Positions 51,301 through 60,100 of a stretch of DNA of 64,000 nucleotides are shown piece after piece. How positions within the stretch are numbered: the first letter of the stretch is position 1; every line of letters starts with the position of its first letter. Location of the stretch: the NCBI GenBank assembly GCA_013399695.1, contig VXAU01004938.1, positions 761,425 through 825,424 of the forward strand, written 5' to 3'. A program made the translations under genes and the position numbers. The notes beneath the pieces are model-generated. The model had not been told where the DNA came from and made no database searches. It saw only the letters and a program-made list of their open reading frames with translations. The stretch comes from Formicarius rufipectus (Eukaryota; Chordata; Aves; Passeriformes; Formicariidae).

Positions 51301-54300
51301 TTTGGGGTTGCTTATATGTCAGCTTTGTGCATACAGAGCAATTAAAGGCAATGCTAAATGACTTTAAGTGGCTGTGAAGGCCTTCCATGAGGTTCAGGGA
51401 AGAAACTGTAGACATGCTTCACTACCCTTTGCTCTCCAACTTGGGAGCTCTGTCTGCTTTCTTTTTCTTTTTCCCTCCTTCACAAGAGAAACAGAGAATA
51501 CCTGAGCCACAGATCTGACACTTCCTTCCATATTGCAGCGGACTCAATTTTATTACTCATCCCATCCCCTTTGTCCATTCTATGCTGGTTGGTCATACAG
51601 TCTTTAGTAGAGTTTTTAACCTCATGTCTTCTCGTGAGACCTGCATTAGAAATATCAATGGGTAATAAATGAAGCACAGGAGATGTTATATCTTGCATTA
51701 TTACCTCTGTATGTTAATAATACAGTGAAATAAAACTCTGTGCCAACTTCAGTTGTCATGTAGAAGGCAGAAAGTGTTTTGGAATACTCCAGAGATTTTG
51801 GTTGCTTTGCAAGAAAATATTTGTTTGCATATTGTTTCATTCATCTGGAAGAATTTCAGTCACTTAGAATGTTGTTATGGGTATAAATGTGATTCTGGTG
51901 AAATAGAACAGAGTATTTCAGTTGTCAGGGACCTACAACTGTGATCTAGTCCCACTGCCAAACCCTTCAGTACTGACAAAAAATTAAAGCATGTCATGAA
52001 ATGCATTATTCAAATTCCTATTAAATACTGACAGACTTGGGAAATCCAAAGAATATTCCCTAAATAAATTTTCAATTATTTTCATATTATTTTTATTCAG
52101 AAGTTGTTAAACTTTCCATGGACCCCAACACTGCAGCCCATTAAAAGCTAACAAAAAAAAAAGTATTTAATTCATAAAATTGAAAGAAACACTTCTTTTT
52201 TCCTTTATATTATTGCTGGTAATGCAGATGAAAAAGGGAAATGTTTTTATACTAAGAAACTACTATGTTGGGGTTTTTTTCTGCCTAATAAAAAGGGAAA
52301 ATGTAAATAGTAAAATAGTAAAAAATAAATAGAAAGTACTTGCTAAATGGAAATAGAAAATAATGGTCATAATGGTTTTTAGGTGCTGGGATTTTTCCCA
52401 GCCCTGCAGTGGAAGTTGTAGTGCAAATGCTGTAAACTTCCAGTCCTACCATGTCCATGTCCTTGCAGAGTTGTCGTGCCGGGGAGTAGGTGGGTGTGGA
52501 AGGGCAGGAAGTTGCTGACTGTTGTTGAGGTCTGATGGGCAGGTTTTCCATTGTTCCCCAAGTAAGCTGTCCCTGGGAAAGTTTTATTAATAGTTTAAGT
52601 CTATTAAATCCAAACCTGCTCAAGCGAATAAGAATATCTATTTTAATTTCAGTGGGCCTGGGGTTATGCTGAATGAAGGCACTTTTATGAGGGTTACAGT
52701 TGCTAATTATACAGCATGGGGTCTATTTTGCCTTCAGTCCATAGTTGTAATAACCCTTAATCCTGGTGGAAGGAATTCAAAAGTCTGTATTTACCATCTG
52801 TTACCGCCCACCTATCAGACAAAAGGCTAATAATACCTCTAATAAGCTTTCATTATTATTATAAATACCAGTAGAATGGTGGTGAGACTTAATTAATGCC
52901 ATTTCTCATTTTTAAAATCCATCAAAGAAAAAATTAATTATAGGCAAACTATTGGTGCTAATGTGTTTATTTGATGCATAGAGTGTCCTGAGCATTACAT
53001 GCTTTAGCTTTTTACTGAACTTTGAATTTATGTTAGAATGGATTTGATTACCCAATTTTATATGTGAAACAGTTTATGGTATTCACTAAAATTCTAAATA
53101 GCAGTTTCATTCACATTAGTTTGGAATAATTTATGAGAGGCTTCATTCTCATGTTAGTCAGATAAAATATGAATTATTCTTGCACTTTATTATGATCAGG
53201 GATTTAATTTTCTTAGATAATAGAGTAGTATTTGGAAAAGACATGGTAAAGCTGGGACTGATGCCAGAATCTTCAAAATTATATTGTCGATAAGTTAAGA
53301 GAAAATTACCTTCTAAAATTAATATACAACACATGAAATTACTTTCACAACAATTATAAGAAATATTAAACTAAGCTGCCAGCAGTTATACAGGCATTTT
53401 GAATACTCAGGTCAGTGAAAGATTTTGACCTGTGCACTTTCTAGTTTGTTTGTTCCATTTCTGAAGTCAAAGGAAGATGTTTTAAATAAATAAAATCTGA
53501 TTCCTTTGCAGAAGTTATATATTTCAAGCAGTAGTTCTTGATATTATATATTTAATTGACATGCTTTCCTTCCTCTGTCCTTCCTAAAAGCATTGATTTC
53601 CAAAGGTAAAAGTCAAGTCATTATTTCTGGTTTGAATTTCTTCTGATTCTTCACTGTAATTTAAATTTATGTAAATAAATTGGAAATATTACTTCAACAT
53701 GATTATTATTTTTCAGTTGGTTTGTCTGTTAGTAATTAGTGTTGGCTTAAGGAGATAGAAAAGATAATCTGATCTGAATGAGCTTCATATGTCATCTTAT
53801 AGATAAAGTTTTCGTATTTAAGCATTGTTAGGTCTTACAAGATACTTGTTAAAAAGACAACTTGAGAAGGCATTGAGATTTGGTTCTTCCCTTGTTTTTC
53901 TTATGTCTCTATTTCCATCCTTTGGGCACATCTCAGTCCTGGCCCATTCACTTTCCCCCTGCCCCAGCTCTTCCCTGAAACTTGGTTGGGAGTGAAGATT
54001 AGAGGTATGTACTTAAAATGAGAAAAGGCTCTTTAGATCTTGGAAGGTGATTTAGAGCTGAGATATAAGATTCTGGAACAGTTGAATATGGCTTGAGGGG
54101 AGAGAGAGAGAGAGCACGAGAGAGAGAAAACACTGTCTCTTATACCAGCAGTCTGTTGAAGCTTCTGAATCTCTCTTTTCTGCCAGATGTATCCTGTGAC
54201 TACTACAACATAATTTTAGCTATGCAGCTGGGAAGTATAGAGCCCACTGTGACAACAGCTGACTATTTTCACCCTCAAAGATGCAAATCTTTTCTCCAGA

Positions 54301-57140
54301 ATACAGAATAGTCTAAAAATATGTTAAAGCAGATGTACTTAGCTGTAAATATAAACATAAATAAAAAGCAGCCTCAGTTTTAATTAGATTCATTCATAAG
54401 AATGAATTAGATGATGAGTAAATGCTATTCCATTCAAATCATAGTTGATTCAGCCTTTTCACATCTTTCATGATACAAACATTTCCAAGCATCCACATGA
54501 TGAGCACCAGCAAACTGTTCCACTGCCCTCAGCTTACCATTCCACAATCCTCTCTCTGATAGAACCCAAGTGATGTTTTCAGCATCTCTGCACAGCAGCC
54601 ACAGACCCACTGCCAAGTCAGTGTCACAGGTTCCAGGGGACAAAATCGCTCTGCTTTGTGCTCCCTTTGGGGGCTTCTCTCAGACCCTAGCCAAATCCCA
54701 GCCAGCCTAGTAGGGCTCTCTTGCCCAATGTTTGGTCACAAATATTGTCCTTCTTTAATGGCCTGGTTTTGTATCAGTGGCTAAGAAGAATGAAGACATC
54801 CTTCTTGCTCACTGGCATGTATATCCCCACGAAAGTAGAACGATTTGCTGAAAAAGGGCAGCAGGAGCAGCATCACAGGTGGAACAGATGTTTTCTTTGG
54901 GAAGAGAGATTTTCATTGGGCCTTTGTATGTTGAGAAAATAATCAGAGACGGTCGATACCTTTTCCTTCACTCCTGCTCTCATCTTCTAGGTTTTCTTGA
55001 GGGCTAATTGTCATCATTTGCATGTTATTTTTTGTTTTAGAGAAAGACTTCAATTCTTGCTATTTCTTAGTTCCAAGACACCTGTCCCCCACCTACTGTA
55101 CAATGGCTATTTCTAAAATTTTTATAACAAATTCTCTAATAATTCTACCATATGAGAATTTCATGACTTTTCCTGTATTTATTTTAATTTCCTATATGTG
55201 AGGAAAGAATCAACCTTTATCGCAATTAAATAACAACAATTAGCATTTCTTTACTCAAATTGCAAAATGTATTGGCGGGATAGATTGTTTTTTAAAAATT
55301 AGCAAATTAGCACATATCACACTTACCGCTTTTTTTAGCTGAATAATTTTAAAACAGGGAAATAAAGTCTGTGGTATAGTTTATAAATTCATACATCCAC
55401 ATTTCAATTGGTGCAATCACTTCTGATTTCTCATAAAAGGCACAGAAGAACTAGAAAACATGCAAACAAATACAGTAAGAACAATGAGAAATATGGGATG
55501 GTTTACATATGTAAAGGAATAAAACAATAGTATTTCAGCTCAAAGGACCAAAAAGAAAAAATAATTGTAGGAGAATACAGAATGATGATTCATGTTTCTC
55601 AGAGCATACAAGCATGGATGCCATTTTCTGAAATAATGGAAATAAAATATAGGAAAGTTGATTTCACGCAATGCATAATTAAACTGTAGAATTTACTGAC
55701 ATAGCATATTACAGAGATCAAAATAATACTGTGACTCAGAAACAAATTATATGAATTTGTGGAGAATGAGTTGATTGCTTACTTATGGTATAAAACATGG
55801 CTTAGGAGAAGTCTCAGTTGCCAGGATCCCTGCCTGCTGAAAGCTAGAAGAGTGCAGCACAGAAATATTTTTCCATACAGGTCTTGTAAGTACACTCTTT
55901 CTGCTAAAGAAGATCTTCCACTATCCCCTGGTGGGTAGACAAATATTAGACAGTCTGACAAATGTCAGTGTTTCTCTTAATTCAAATATTTTTTCAGAAC
56001 TTCTTTAAATTGAAAACTTTTTTATTTTTGTCAAAAATCCTCTTAGTACTTTTCTCCCAGTTTTCTCTTGGGCAAAAGAGAATACAGATGCTTTTGGGTC
56101 AGTCACCCAGATAGAGCATTAATACTGCTTTGTCCTGGGCTTCTTCAGGTTTACTCCCCCATTTTACTTGTATTTGTGTATGTGTTTCAGAATAAATCAT
56201 GCTGTGTGAGGAATAAAAATATCTTGCATGTGATTGAAGGTATGCTGACAACTAAAGTTTCTACCTTCTAGTCACCTATATTTAGATGGCCAGAAAAATT
56301 AGAATAGACGCACCATCTTCCTGAAGAATGGTTTGTTTTCTCATTTAAAACAAGTAAATGAATCTATCATTCACATGCCAGTGCTTAACTCTGATCTCAG
56401 CAATCAAATGCTGTTTAAAAGATGCCACAGAAAACAGGAGTAAAATTAATGTAAACACAAGCTGCCATATATACTCATCCTGCGTGACCAACAATTTGGC
56501 TCTAATTGTGTGTGGATGTGGAGTCTATTTTTGCCGACAAAGCTCCAGCTCTCTTGGCAGGTGTACTCATACAGAGCATTTAATAGTTTGCTTAGTTTTC
56601 ATGGCACACAGTATGTGTGAAGCTACCTGTTCTCCTGATAATCCTTTCTAAGAGCTCAAAGAAAATACTATATCCATCTAATATTATTGCTATTATTGAT
56701 TTTTCTGTTATTTGGAGACTTTGGGAAGGGATATGCCTTGTATATGAAAACTTAAAAGATGAACAGTGTGATGCCAGTTTCTGTATGCAATGGATACATA
56801 TAGACATGAAGTACATGAAAATATTTCATAAAAGCAACTTGTGGAGATGTATCTCAGCATTTCATTTTATGTTACATTAAAGATTTAGCTGACAATAGTT
56901 GGTACACTAATGTATTTTCAATAATATAACATGAATAATTACCCTTATATGTTGATGCTAATATTTCATTGTCTAGTATGAAAGCTATACATTTATTCAT
57001 GTATTATTGTCTGAGGATTAGTTTTAACTTACAGGAAGACAAGTGATACATTTCTCTTTTTGCTCCCCCAGGATCCAAAAGAATCAGTGATAGTGAAGTC
57101 TCTGATTATGACTGTGATGATGGAATTGGTGTTGTTTCAG
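15242..57140 (+). CDS. RIMS2: RIMS2 partial coding region (PDZ, linker, C2A)
   Basis: RIM2 is a presynaptic active-zone scaffold. The family is known to tether synaptic vesicles (through an N-terminal Rab3/Munc13-binding zinc finger, not in this window), to recruit calcium channels and ELKS through its PDZ domain, and to bind liprins, RIM-BPs and PIP2 through C2 domains and linkers. Here eleven exons can be chained: 15242-15309 or 15426-15634, then 16981-17100, 18950-19049, 19800-19923, 24343-24389, 25544-25656, optional 30489-30536, 39526-39656, 41774-41945, 42492-42645 and 57072-57140. With the first alternative and without the cassette this is 1098 bases: two leading bases, 365 codons' worth, and one trailing base. 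I assign RIMS2 rather than RIMS1 from recalled paralogue sequence: LKDGSVPRDSG in PDZ, DSTHAQLES in the linker, GAKDLPSRED in C2A and RRQLHGESPTRR after C2A. The N-terminal exons, the late linker and C2B lie outside. Confidence 0.96.
15310..15425 (+). other. RIMS2: 116-nt intron between mutually exclusive exons A and B
   Basis: This very short intron separates two alternative exons. It contains a T-rich tract before the acceptor ATCCCACACCTATAG and a TGCATG element at 15381-15386, 72 bases after the donor of exon A and 40 bases before exon B. TGCATG is the known binding motif of Rbfox splicing regulators, which generally activate an exon from downstream and repress it from upstream. The intron is in an open frame with exon A (an ORF runs 15067-15456), so retention would not terminate immediately. 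The regulatory role is inferred from motif and position only. Confidence 0.75.
15426..15634 (+). CDS. RIMS2: RIMS2 alternative exon B (SQRGKRKTSEQ exon, 209 nt)
   Basis: The acceptor is CACACCTATAG before 15426 and the donor is GAGAAG|GTACTG. It starts with two bases (GG) completing a codon, then 69 codons: a basic start (DSQRGKRKTSEQ), a middle with SERQKKMVCFGGHS, and an acidic, Ser/Thr-rich end (EEDLEWSEP, DSGVDTCSST, NEEHSHSEK). No folded domain is evident; the composition suggests a flexible, phosphorylatable linker just before PDZ. It matches a known alternative RIM2 isoform as I recall it. Spliced after exon A it would be read out of frame and stop at TAA 15567-15569; spliced directly to 16981 it stays in frame. 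It is therefore an alternative to exon A. Confidence 0.92.
15635..16980 (+). other. RIMS2: RIMS2 intron B to PDZ exon 1
   Basis: AT-rich 1346-base intron without a recognisable repeat. The acceptor region (CCATTAACACCATATGATAG) has a poor pyrimidine tract for a constitutive exon. Confidence 0.8.
16981..17100 (+). CDS. RIMS2: RIMS2 PDZ domain exon 1 (120 nt)
   Basis: It begins in phase 0 after GATAG and codes exactly 40 residues, from HPVTWQPSKDGD through RILLNKRLKDG to SGAMLGLK. This is the N-terminal half of the RIM PDZ domain: first beta strand, a basic loop, and the start of the carboxylate-binding loop (LGLK, the GLGF-like motif, which continues in the next exon with VVGGK). The LKDGSVPRD loop is longer than in RIMS1 and helps identify RIMS2. 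PDZ of RIM is known to bind ELKS/CAST and calcium-channel C-termini. The donor is unusual (AAG|GTTGGT, T at +3). If both upstream alternative exons were skipped, the shifted frame would hit TAA at 17043-17045 inside this exon. Confidence 0.96.
17101..18949 (+). other. RIMS2: RIMS2 intron within PDZ (between LK and VV)
   Basis: A 1849-base AT-rich intron. A short TA-dinucleotide run lies near 17168-17182. ORFs at 17492-17737 and on the minus strand across 18777-18992 are chance or antisense shadows. Nothing else was recognised. Confidence 0.8.
18950..19049 (+). CDS. RIMS2: RIMS2 PDZ domain exon 2 (100 nt)
   Basis: The acceptor is TTGAAACAG and the donor CCAG|GTATGT. It starts on a codon boundary and gives VVGGKMTESG, RLCAFITKVK and KGSLADTVGHLRP, then one base of a split glycine. 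This is the PDZ core: the strand and helix lining the peptide groove, and the usual PDZ segment in which a GSLAD-type turn precedes the LRPGDEVLEWNG region. RLCAF (Cys) is the RIM2 form; I recall Gly at this place in RIM1. Confidence 0.96.
19050..19799 (+). other. RIMS2: RIMS2 intron PDZ exon 2 to 3
   Basis: A 750-base intron of AT-rich unique sequence. The acceptor ACTGAAATTTCAG is ordinary. No repeat was recognised. Confidence 0.8.
19800..19923 (+). CDS. RIMS2: RIMS2 PDZ domain exon 3 (124 nt)
   Basis: Two bases complete the split glycine, then 40 codons (DEVLEWNGRL, LQGATFEEVY, NIILESKPEP, QVELVVSRPI), then two bases of the next glycine. GDEVLEWNG is the conserved PDZ turn. FEEVYNIILES is the second alpha helix, whose first positions select the ligand. 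VELVVSRPI is the last strand. The donor ATAGG|GTAAGT is strong. Together with 16981-17100 and 18950-19049 it completes a PDZ domain of about 110 residues, with no frame damage. Confidence 0.96.
20266..20333. other. Assembly gap, 68 n
   Basis: Run of n characters in intron sequence, with T-rich sequence on its left edge. Size may be arbitrary or estimated. Confidence 0.98.
20643..20682 (+). repeat. CR1 LINE 3'-end remnant
   Basis: GAGGTTGGATCAGATGATCT followed by a decayed GGCTGGAAGG resembles the conserved CR1 3' UTR (GGTTGGACTAGATGATCT ... CCTTCCAACC). It is short and diverged; orientation follows the match. Confidence 0.5.
23041..23610. mobile_element. Solo LTR-like element of a passerine endogenous retrovirus family (decayed)
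   Basis: It starts at TGGTGGGTTGACC, close to the TGTGNTGGGTTGACC start I recall for abundant LTRs in songbird genomes. Family landmarks follow in order: GGGAGTTCACTCAGTGGTTGCC, GGCAAAACAAATTCAACTTG, GTGAGAAATAAAACC, a C-rich tract with CCCAGGCTCAAATTCATTCC, GCGAATGGGAGTTGCAG, and a distal TTAGATGTGTTATGACAGAG. The same landmarks recur at 63602-64000. No gag, pol or env coding sequence is adjacent, so it looks like a solo LTR. The 3' boundary is uncertain and no clear target-site duplication was found. The strand is left open. Confidence 0.65.
24343..24389 (+). CDS. RIMS2: RIMS2 post-PDZ linker exon (47 nt)
   Basis: This small exon lies between TCCTGATTTCAG and TCCA|GTAAGT. One base completes glycine, then DIPRIPDSTHAQLES, then one base of a split serine. 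It matches the Pro/Ser-rich start of the linker after the PDZ domain in RIM2 (DSTHAQLES rather than the SSHPPLES I recall for RIM1). Its length is not a multiple of three, so skipping it alone would shift the frame. Confidence 0.95.
24390..25543 (+). other. RIMS2: RIMS2 intron between linker exons
   Basis: A 1154-base AT-rich intron; nothing recognised in it. Confidence 0.8.
25544..25656 (+). CDS. RIMS2: RIMS2 PDZ-C2A linker exon (113 nt)
   Basis: The acceptor is TTTATAATTACAG and the donor CTTTCA|GTATGT. Two bases finish a serine codon, then 37 codons: SSSFESQKMD, RPSISVTSPM, SPGMLRDVPQ and FLSGQLS. This is the Ser/Pro-rich linker before C2A, with SP pairs (TSPMSPG) that suit proline-directed phosphorylation (inference). 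It ends on a codon boundary, so it can join either the 48-base cassette at 30489 or the C2A exon at 39526 in frame. Confidence 0.96.
25657..30488 (+). other. RIMS2: RIMS2 intron before the 48-nt cassette exon
   Basis: A 4832-base intron, mostly AT-rich unique DNA. A pyrimidine-rich patch lies near 28830-28895 and a local GC-richer patch near 29130-29240 (origin not recognised). The 3' end has a long T-rich tract (about 30438-30482) suited to PTB-type regulation of the following cassette exon; that regulatory role is inference. Confidence 0.75.
30489..30536 (+). CDS. RIMS2: RIMS2 48-nt cassette exon before C2A
   Basis: Flanked by TTTGCTTACCAG and a strong donor CAG|GTAAAG. It codes 16 residues, SQSLSRRTTPFVPRVQ, phase 0 at both ends, so it can be included or skipped without changing the frame. 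The peptide matches an insertion I recall in long RIM2 isoforms between GQLS and IKLW. It adds a basic RRTTP segment directly before the C2A domain. SLSRRTTP looks like a site for basophilic or proline-directed kinases (inference). A TGCATG lies at 30712-30717, 176 bases downstream, a position from which Rbfox proteins usually activate exons. The misassembled duplication starts just downstream at 30565 but does not touch the exon. Confidence 0.93.
30565..31240 (+). repeat. Duplicated block, copy A1 (676 nt)
   Basis: It matches 31962-32637 at a constant offset of 1397 with no indel; two substitutions were seen (30923 G versus 32320 A, and 31012 C versus 32409 T). Copy A1 ends exactly at the 217-n gap. 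Near-identity, block borders at n characters and lack of target duplications point to assembly duplication of two haplotypes or overlapping contigs rather than a biological tandem repeat. Confidence 0.93.
31241..31457. other. Assembly gap, 217 n
   Basis: Run of n between CTGCATG and ATAAACTTGC. Sequence that would close it appears at 32638-33038. Confidence 0.98.
31746..31960 (+). repeat. Duplicated block, copy B1 (215 nt)
   Basis: It matches 33040-33254 at offset 1294; I saw no difference. It is terminated by a single n at 31961, after which copy A2 begins abruptly. Confidence 0.93.
31962..32637 (+). repeat. Duplicated block, copy A2 (676 nt)
   Basis: Second copy of 30565-31240, starting immediately after a lone n at 31961. 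Unlike A1 it runs on into 401 further bases (32638-33038) that are absent elsewhere and probably belong in the 217-n gap. Confidence 0.93.
33040..33254 (+). repeat. Duplicated block, copy B2 (215 nt)
   Basis: Second copy of 31746-31960, starting right after a lone n at 33039 and continuing into unique sequence from 33255 on. Confidence 0.93.
35265..35318 (+). repeat. Possible CR1 LINE 3' end
   Basis: GAGGACCAACCTTACCAATT followed by CTGTGATTCTGTGA resembles the CR1 3' terminus (CCTTCCAACC ... ATTCTATGATTCTATGA). The 5' extent is unclear; sequence back to about 35100 may belong to it. Confidence 0.45.
39526..39656 (+). CDS. RIMS2: RIMS2 C2A exon 1 (131 nt)
   Basis: The acceptor is TTTCTCCTTTCAG and the donor AGAAG|GTAGGG. 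It codes 43 residues plus two bases: IKLWYDKVGHQLIVTILGAKDLPSRED (in two halves: IKLWYDKVGH, QLIVTILGAK, DLPSRED) then GRPRNPYVKIYFLPDR. This is the first half of a C2 sandwich: strands 1-3 and the first top loop. Compared with synaptotagmin C2A, the two loop-1 calcium ligands are replaced (Asp to Glu in SRED, Asp to Asn in RNPYVK), consistent with the known calcium-independence of RIM C2 domains. Position 5 is Tyr; I recall Phe in human RIM2 and Tyr in RIM1. Confidence 0.96.
39657..41773 (+). other. RIMS2: RIMS2 intron within C2A
   Basis: A 2117-base intron. It contains the longest ORF of the window, 157 codons at 40914-41387, within a patch (about 41030-41380) GC-richer than its flanks. The translation (Ser/Cys/Ala-rich at its end) shows no domain I know and splice sites do not bound it; I do not call it a gene. 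Confidence 0.75.
41774..41945 (+). CDS. RIMS2: RIMS2 C2A exon 2 (172 nt)
   Basis: The acceptor is CTGTTTTTTTCAG and the donor GAGAG|GTATAC. One base completes serine, then 57 codons: DKNKRRTKTVKK (polybasic strand 4 region), TLEPKWNQTFIYSPVHRR, EFRERMLEITLWDQ, and ARVREEESEFLGE. The basic patch is the type of surface that binds PIP2 in RIM and synaptotagmin C2 domains (family knowledge). In the third top loop the second calcium-binding Asp of synaptotagmin is Ala (WDQA), again fitting a calcium-independent C2. NQTF is the standard C2 motif. Confidence 0.96.
41946..42491 (+). other. RIMS2: RIMS2 short intron within C2A
   Basis: A 546-base AT-rich intron with a good T-rich acceptor tract (CTTTCTTTTTTAG). 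Nothing else seen. Confidence 0.85.
42492..42645 (+). CDS. RIMS2: RIMS2 C2A end and flank exon (154 nt)
   Basis: It starts on a codon boundary and gives 51 codons plus one base: ILIELETALLDDAPHWYKLQ closes the C2 domain (last strands; HWYKLQ is the family-typical end), then THEVSSLPLPHPSPYLPRRQ and LHGESPTRRLQ form a Pro/Ser/Arg-rich flank. The donor is CAAA|GTAGGT. Compared with my memory of human RIM2 the differences are small (Ala for Glu in DDAPHW, Glu for Asp in THEV, Leu for Met in PYLPRR). The remaining base A joins GA of exon 57072 to make Arg, 14.4 kb downstream. Confidence 0.96.
43343..43515. repeat. A/C-rich, G-poor low-complexity tract
   Basis: About 170 bases made largely of A and C with only around ten G, in motifs such as AAACC, CAAACC and CACCAAAA. 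The other strand is G/T-rich (GGTTTT-like). Not a clean tandem repeat; may be a degenerate microsatellite. Confidence 0.8.
44825..44978 (+). repeat. CR1 LINE 3'-region fragment
   Basis: AAAGAGGTGGTGGAATATCC, then a decayed TCAAATGGACAAGGCTGTAAGCAA and AGCAGATGGCCCCCAG followed by CTCTTCCCAATCTAAATG, parallels the CR1 consensus region (GAGGTTGTGGAGTCTCC ... TTCAAAACCCGCCTGGACA ... GGACTAGATGACCTCCAGAGG ... CCCTTCCAACC). Clearly old, with many substitutions. Confidence 0.65.
48543..48580 (+). repeat. Poly-T followed by G-rich tract (possible G-quadruplex)
   Basis: TTTGTTTTTT with further T is followed at 48558-48579 by GGGGGGAGGGGGCGCGGGAG and more G, giving at least four runs of three or more G with short loops. 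This fits the usual G-quadruplex pattern on the + strand (coding strand of RIMS2, so it would also be in the pre-mRNA). Confidence 0.7.
51917..51960 (-). repeat. CR1 LINE 3'-end remnant, reverse orientation
   Basis: TTCAGTTGTCAGGGACCTAC followed by TGATCTAGTCCCACTGCC corresponds to the reverse complement of the CR1 end (GGAAGGGACCT...GATCATCTAGTTCCAACCCCCTGCC). Confidence 0.55.
54099..54130. repeat. (GA)n microsatellite, interrupted
   Basis: AGAGAG units interrupted by CACG, about 30 bases. Confidence 0.85.
57072..57140 (+). CDS. RIMS2: RIMS2 post-C2A Ser/Asp-rich exon (69 nt)
   Basis: The acceptor is TTTTTGCTCCCCCAG and the donor TTTCAG|GTATTA. Two bases complete Arg, then 22 codons, SKRISDSEVSDY and DCDDGIGVVS, then one base G that in RIM2 opens the next codon (Asp of DYRHDG as I recall). 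The segment is basic then acidic, with SKRIS resembling a basophilic kinase site and SDSEVSD an acidic-directed one (inference). The next expected exon was not found before 64000, so the gene continues beyond the window. Confidence 0.95.
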
Positions 57141-60100
57141 GTATTACTGTCTAAATTTACTAATATGTGTTCAGTAACAGTGTTATGTATAGTTTATTAT
57201 GAATTTTATGTTTTTCTTTTGAAAAATATGGGGGACCTAAATGTATATTTTTCCAAGAGTCACAAAATAAGTATTATGGGGAATGCGTATTAACCTCAAA
57301 AACTGTTAATGGGGAAAAAACCATCAATGTGTGAATTTCCTTTTTGCTTTTATAGAATTATAAACATAGAATAAAAGTAATGTTATTATTAAATGTCAAG
57401 AAATGTTCATTTGATTAATAGTCACTAAGGCTTTCATATTGCCTGTCCTCCCAAAAATAAGGGTTGTAGGTAAAATTAGAAATGTATCAACTTGACTATG
57501 GAGCTCAATAAAAAAGGTAGGAAAAAAGAGGGATTGATGGATATATTTCTAGAATGCCTAGTGTGGCCTTATTTTGAAACTGATATTTTTTTCATGTCCC
57601 GGGATAACTACTGAGTTTTGCAGTAGTTTTACCAGGTGCTTGAACATCAGAGAGATTCTTATGGAACATCTAAATTTACAATTTTATGATGCGATAAACT
57701 CATCTTTTGACAACTTGTAAAATCATGGTTTTTACAGTTCAGTGAATGACTCTACTTCCTTTAGCTGAGTTTCTCATGTACTTTTAGTCCTTTAGGATCT
57801 CTTATCTTTGGAACTTTTGCTGACAATTCTACACCTTAGTTGCATTTTAATTCAGCCTGCCTGTGTGGATAGGAGTGTGATGTTCTTTTGGTCTTGAAAT
57901 ATTAATTTATTGCCTTTCTTTCTTTGTGCTGCTGTCTCTATGTTTGCAAGTCTTTTAGTTTATCTTTGTCTTGTCTTATCATCTACTGTCCTCATCATGC
58001 CTCTCTCATTTAAGATTCCTCTATTCATTTGCAGACTCATCACAATCTTGGTTTAAATATATGCCTTCTTTGCATGAAGCCATTTGTCTCTCTTTGTTTT
58101 CTTTCTTCCTTACTTACCCCAGTTCTTTCATTCTGTATTTTCAGGTTTTATTTAACATGACACTTCACTTTGCTCTTTTTCTGTGTATTGTGTAAATACT
58201 GTATTACATGAAGTATGTTTGCTAACATCTGTCAAGTACTCTCAGTGATTCTTTCCATAAAATTAATGCATATTCCAAGTATTGCACTCGTGAACTGAAC
58301 CTTAGAACCCTTTAAGAAGAACAAGAATTCCCTTTAGGCTCCTTTTCAAATTACCTTTATTTGTAATCAATCACTATGTCCTTTAAAATTCTCTTCCAAC
58401 TCAAACCATTTGAATATTTAATGATCTCTTGGAAAAAATTATTTACAAAAGCCATCACTTCTCATGGCTTGGATCTTGGGCTGTTTAGAAAAATGTAATA
58501 AAACTTCTGTCTGTTGTTTCTATCAACAAGAAAGGCTTTTAAGAAAATAATGATAAACAGATTGAAAATCTTCTGTGTCTTTTTTTTCTGGCTACACATG
58601 TATTCTGCACCAACAACTACCACAGAGTGTTGTAACATACGTATTTCTAAATGAAATTTTTTACAAGATTTTAAAATAACTCACCAAATAAAATGTGCAT
58701 TGATCTTGGGATCAAAAACACTAGAACACTATTATATTTTGTCTTTGCTGGATTTAATCTTAGCACAGGAGAGCAGAATAAGTGGCACTAGCAGTTCTGT
58801 TTTTGTCTTTAGATTGCTTATGCACAGCCCTCAAACCATTTAAAGCATTCATTTGGCCATCCTGAACAATAAACTTTGACCCTGAGAGTTGTCTGTCACC
58901 AACAGCACTGTGTGGGAGTACATCATTTTCACATGCCCTTTAGGATGCTCTTACGTGCTTAGTGATAAAAACCACACAGTATTTTTATTTGATTTTTGAA
59001 AAATTCCAGAGCACTTTACAAAACATCATTTAAAATACAACACTAAATACAATTCAGTGATTAGCAGGGTGGCTTTTTGAGTGATGGGTTTTTTCGTTTG
59101 TTTGTTTGTTTTTTCCTTTCTAGTGACCAAAGTTGAATGGGGATTACAGTTAGCAAGTTCTATGAATATGGAATATAATTTCTAAACAGTTTCCTTCCCA
59201 GGTACCTCCTTGTGAATTTTGGACCTGGTGTAACCTACTGATTACAAATATCCCATGAGTCTGACTTTTTGAATAGAGCCATGTATTGTCAAGACCGTTT
59301 AATCATAAAATTCTCACCTATTACTTGTGTAAGACTAAAATATTAAGTAAGATATTAATGTTTAAAATTCTGTTCTACACCAATATCTCATCTGCATTAC
59401 AATGTATTATGGAACAAAATTAATCTGAGATATTTCAACAGACAAACCATGGAAGAATGTAAGGCAGTGAATTCTGCAAAAACTGCATTGCAAGTTTCTG
59501 TTAAGAAGTGCTTTTCAAGTAAAAAAATGCAACCTCCAGCCCTAAAAAGAAAAACATTTATAATGATTAATTTTTATCATTATTCAAAATGTAGCACTAA
59601 GTTTCAGGAACAAATAAGAAGACAAATAAGATATTTATTTAGAGGATACTTAGAGCCAAGTAAATCAGGAAAAAATAGTAACGTGAAATTATTATTGAAC
59701 TTACAAAAATATTTGTGTTTGAAGAATGAAAAGCAATTATACATTTTTGCTTCACTTCTCAAAACACCTGAAGAGTCTTTTGTTCAAAAGAATTCTCTCA
59801 CCGTCATGTTGCAGCCCTCCCTGCAGAGGGAATGAAAGTTCTTTTCTCTACTTGCTGATAGTGTGAGCTGAATTTTTATACCTGAATCCAGTGGAAGATT
59901 GCTTCTCAAAGCAGGTACAAACACAAAAACACTTTGATTACAGCTTGGAATCAACACTCTATAGAAAGACATCTTACAGCATTAGCACAGAAAGTGGATG
60001 ACTCCTATCAATACTAAAACATGGATTTCATTGTAGATCACCAGCTAGCCTTAAATAGGAGCCTGCAGTGACCCAAAAGCCCAGTAACTACAGACAAAAA

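Larger units (their letters stand above)
42646..57071 (+). other. RIMS2: RIMS2 14.4-kb intron after C2A
   Basis: The largest complete intron in the window. Contents seen: an A/C-rich G-poor tract at 43343-43515, a CR1 3' fragment at 44825-44978, a perfect short hairpin at 46946-46968, a poly-T/G-rich junction at 48543-48580, a GC-richer patch at 50530-50680 of unknown origin, a minus-strand CR1 end at 51917-51960, and a GA microsatellite at 54099-54130. The remainder is AT-rich. No internal exon in the right phase was recognised. Confidence 0.75.

Noticed and set aside
59449..59835. 128-codon ORF, Lys-rich, on the + strand.
   Set aside because: Located in intron, AT-rich, no domain, no splice sites or repeat match recognised; a chance ORF.
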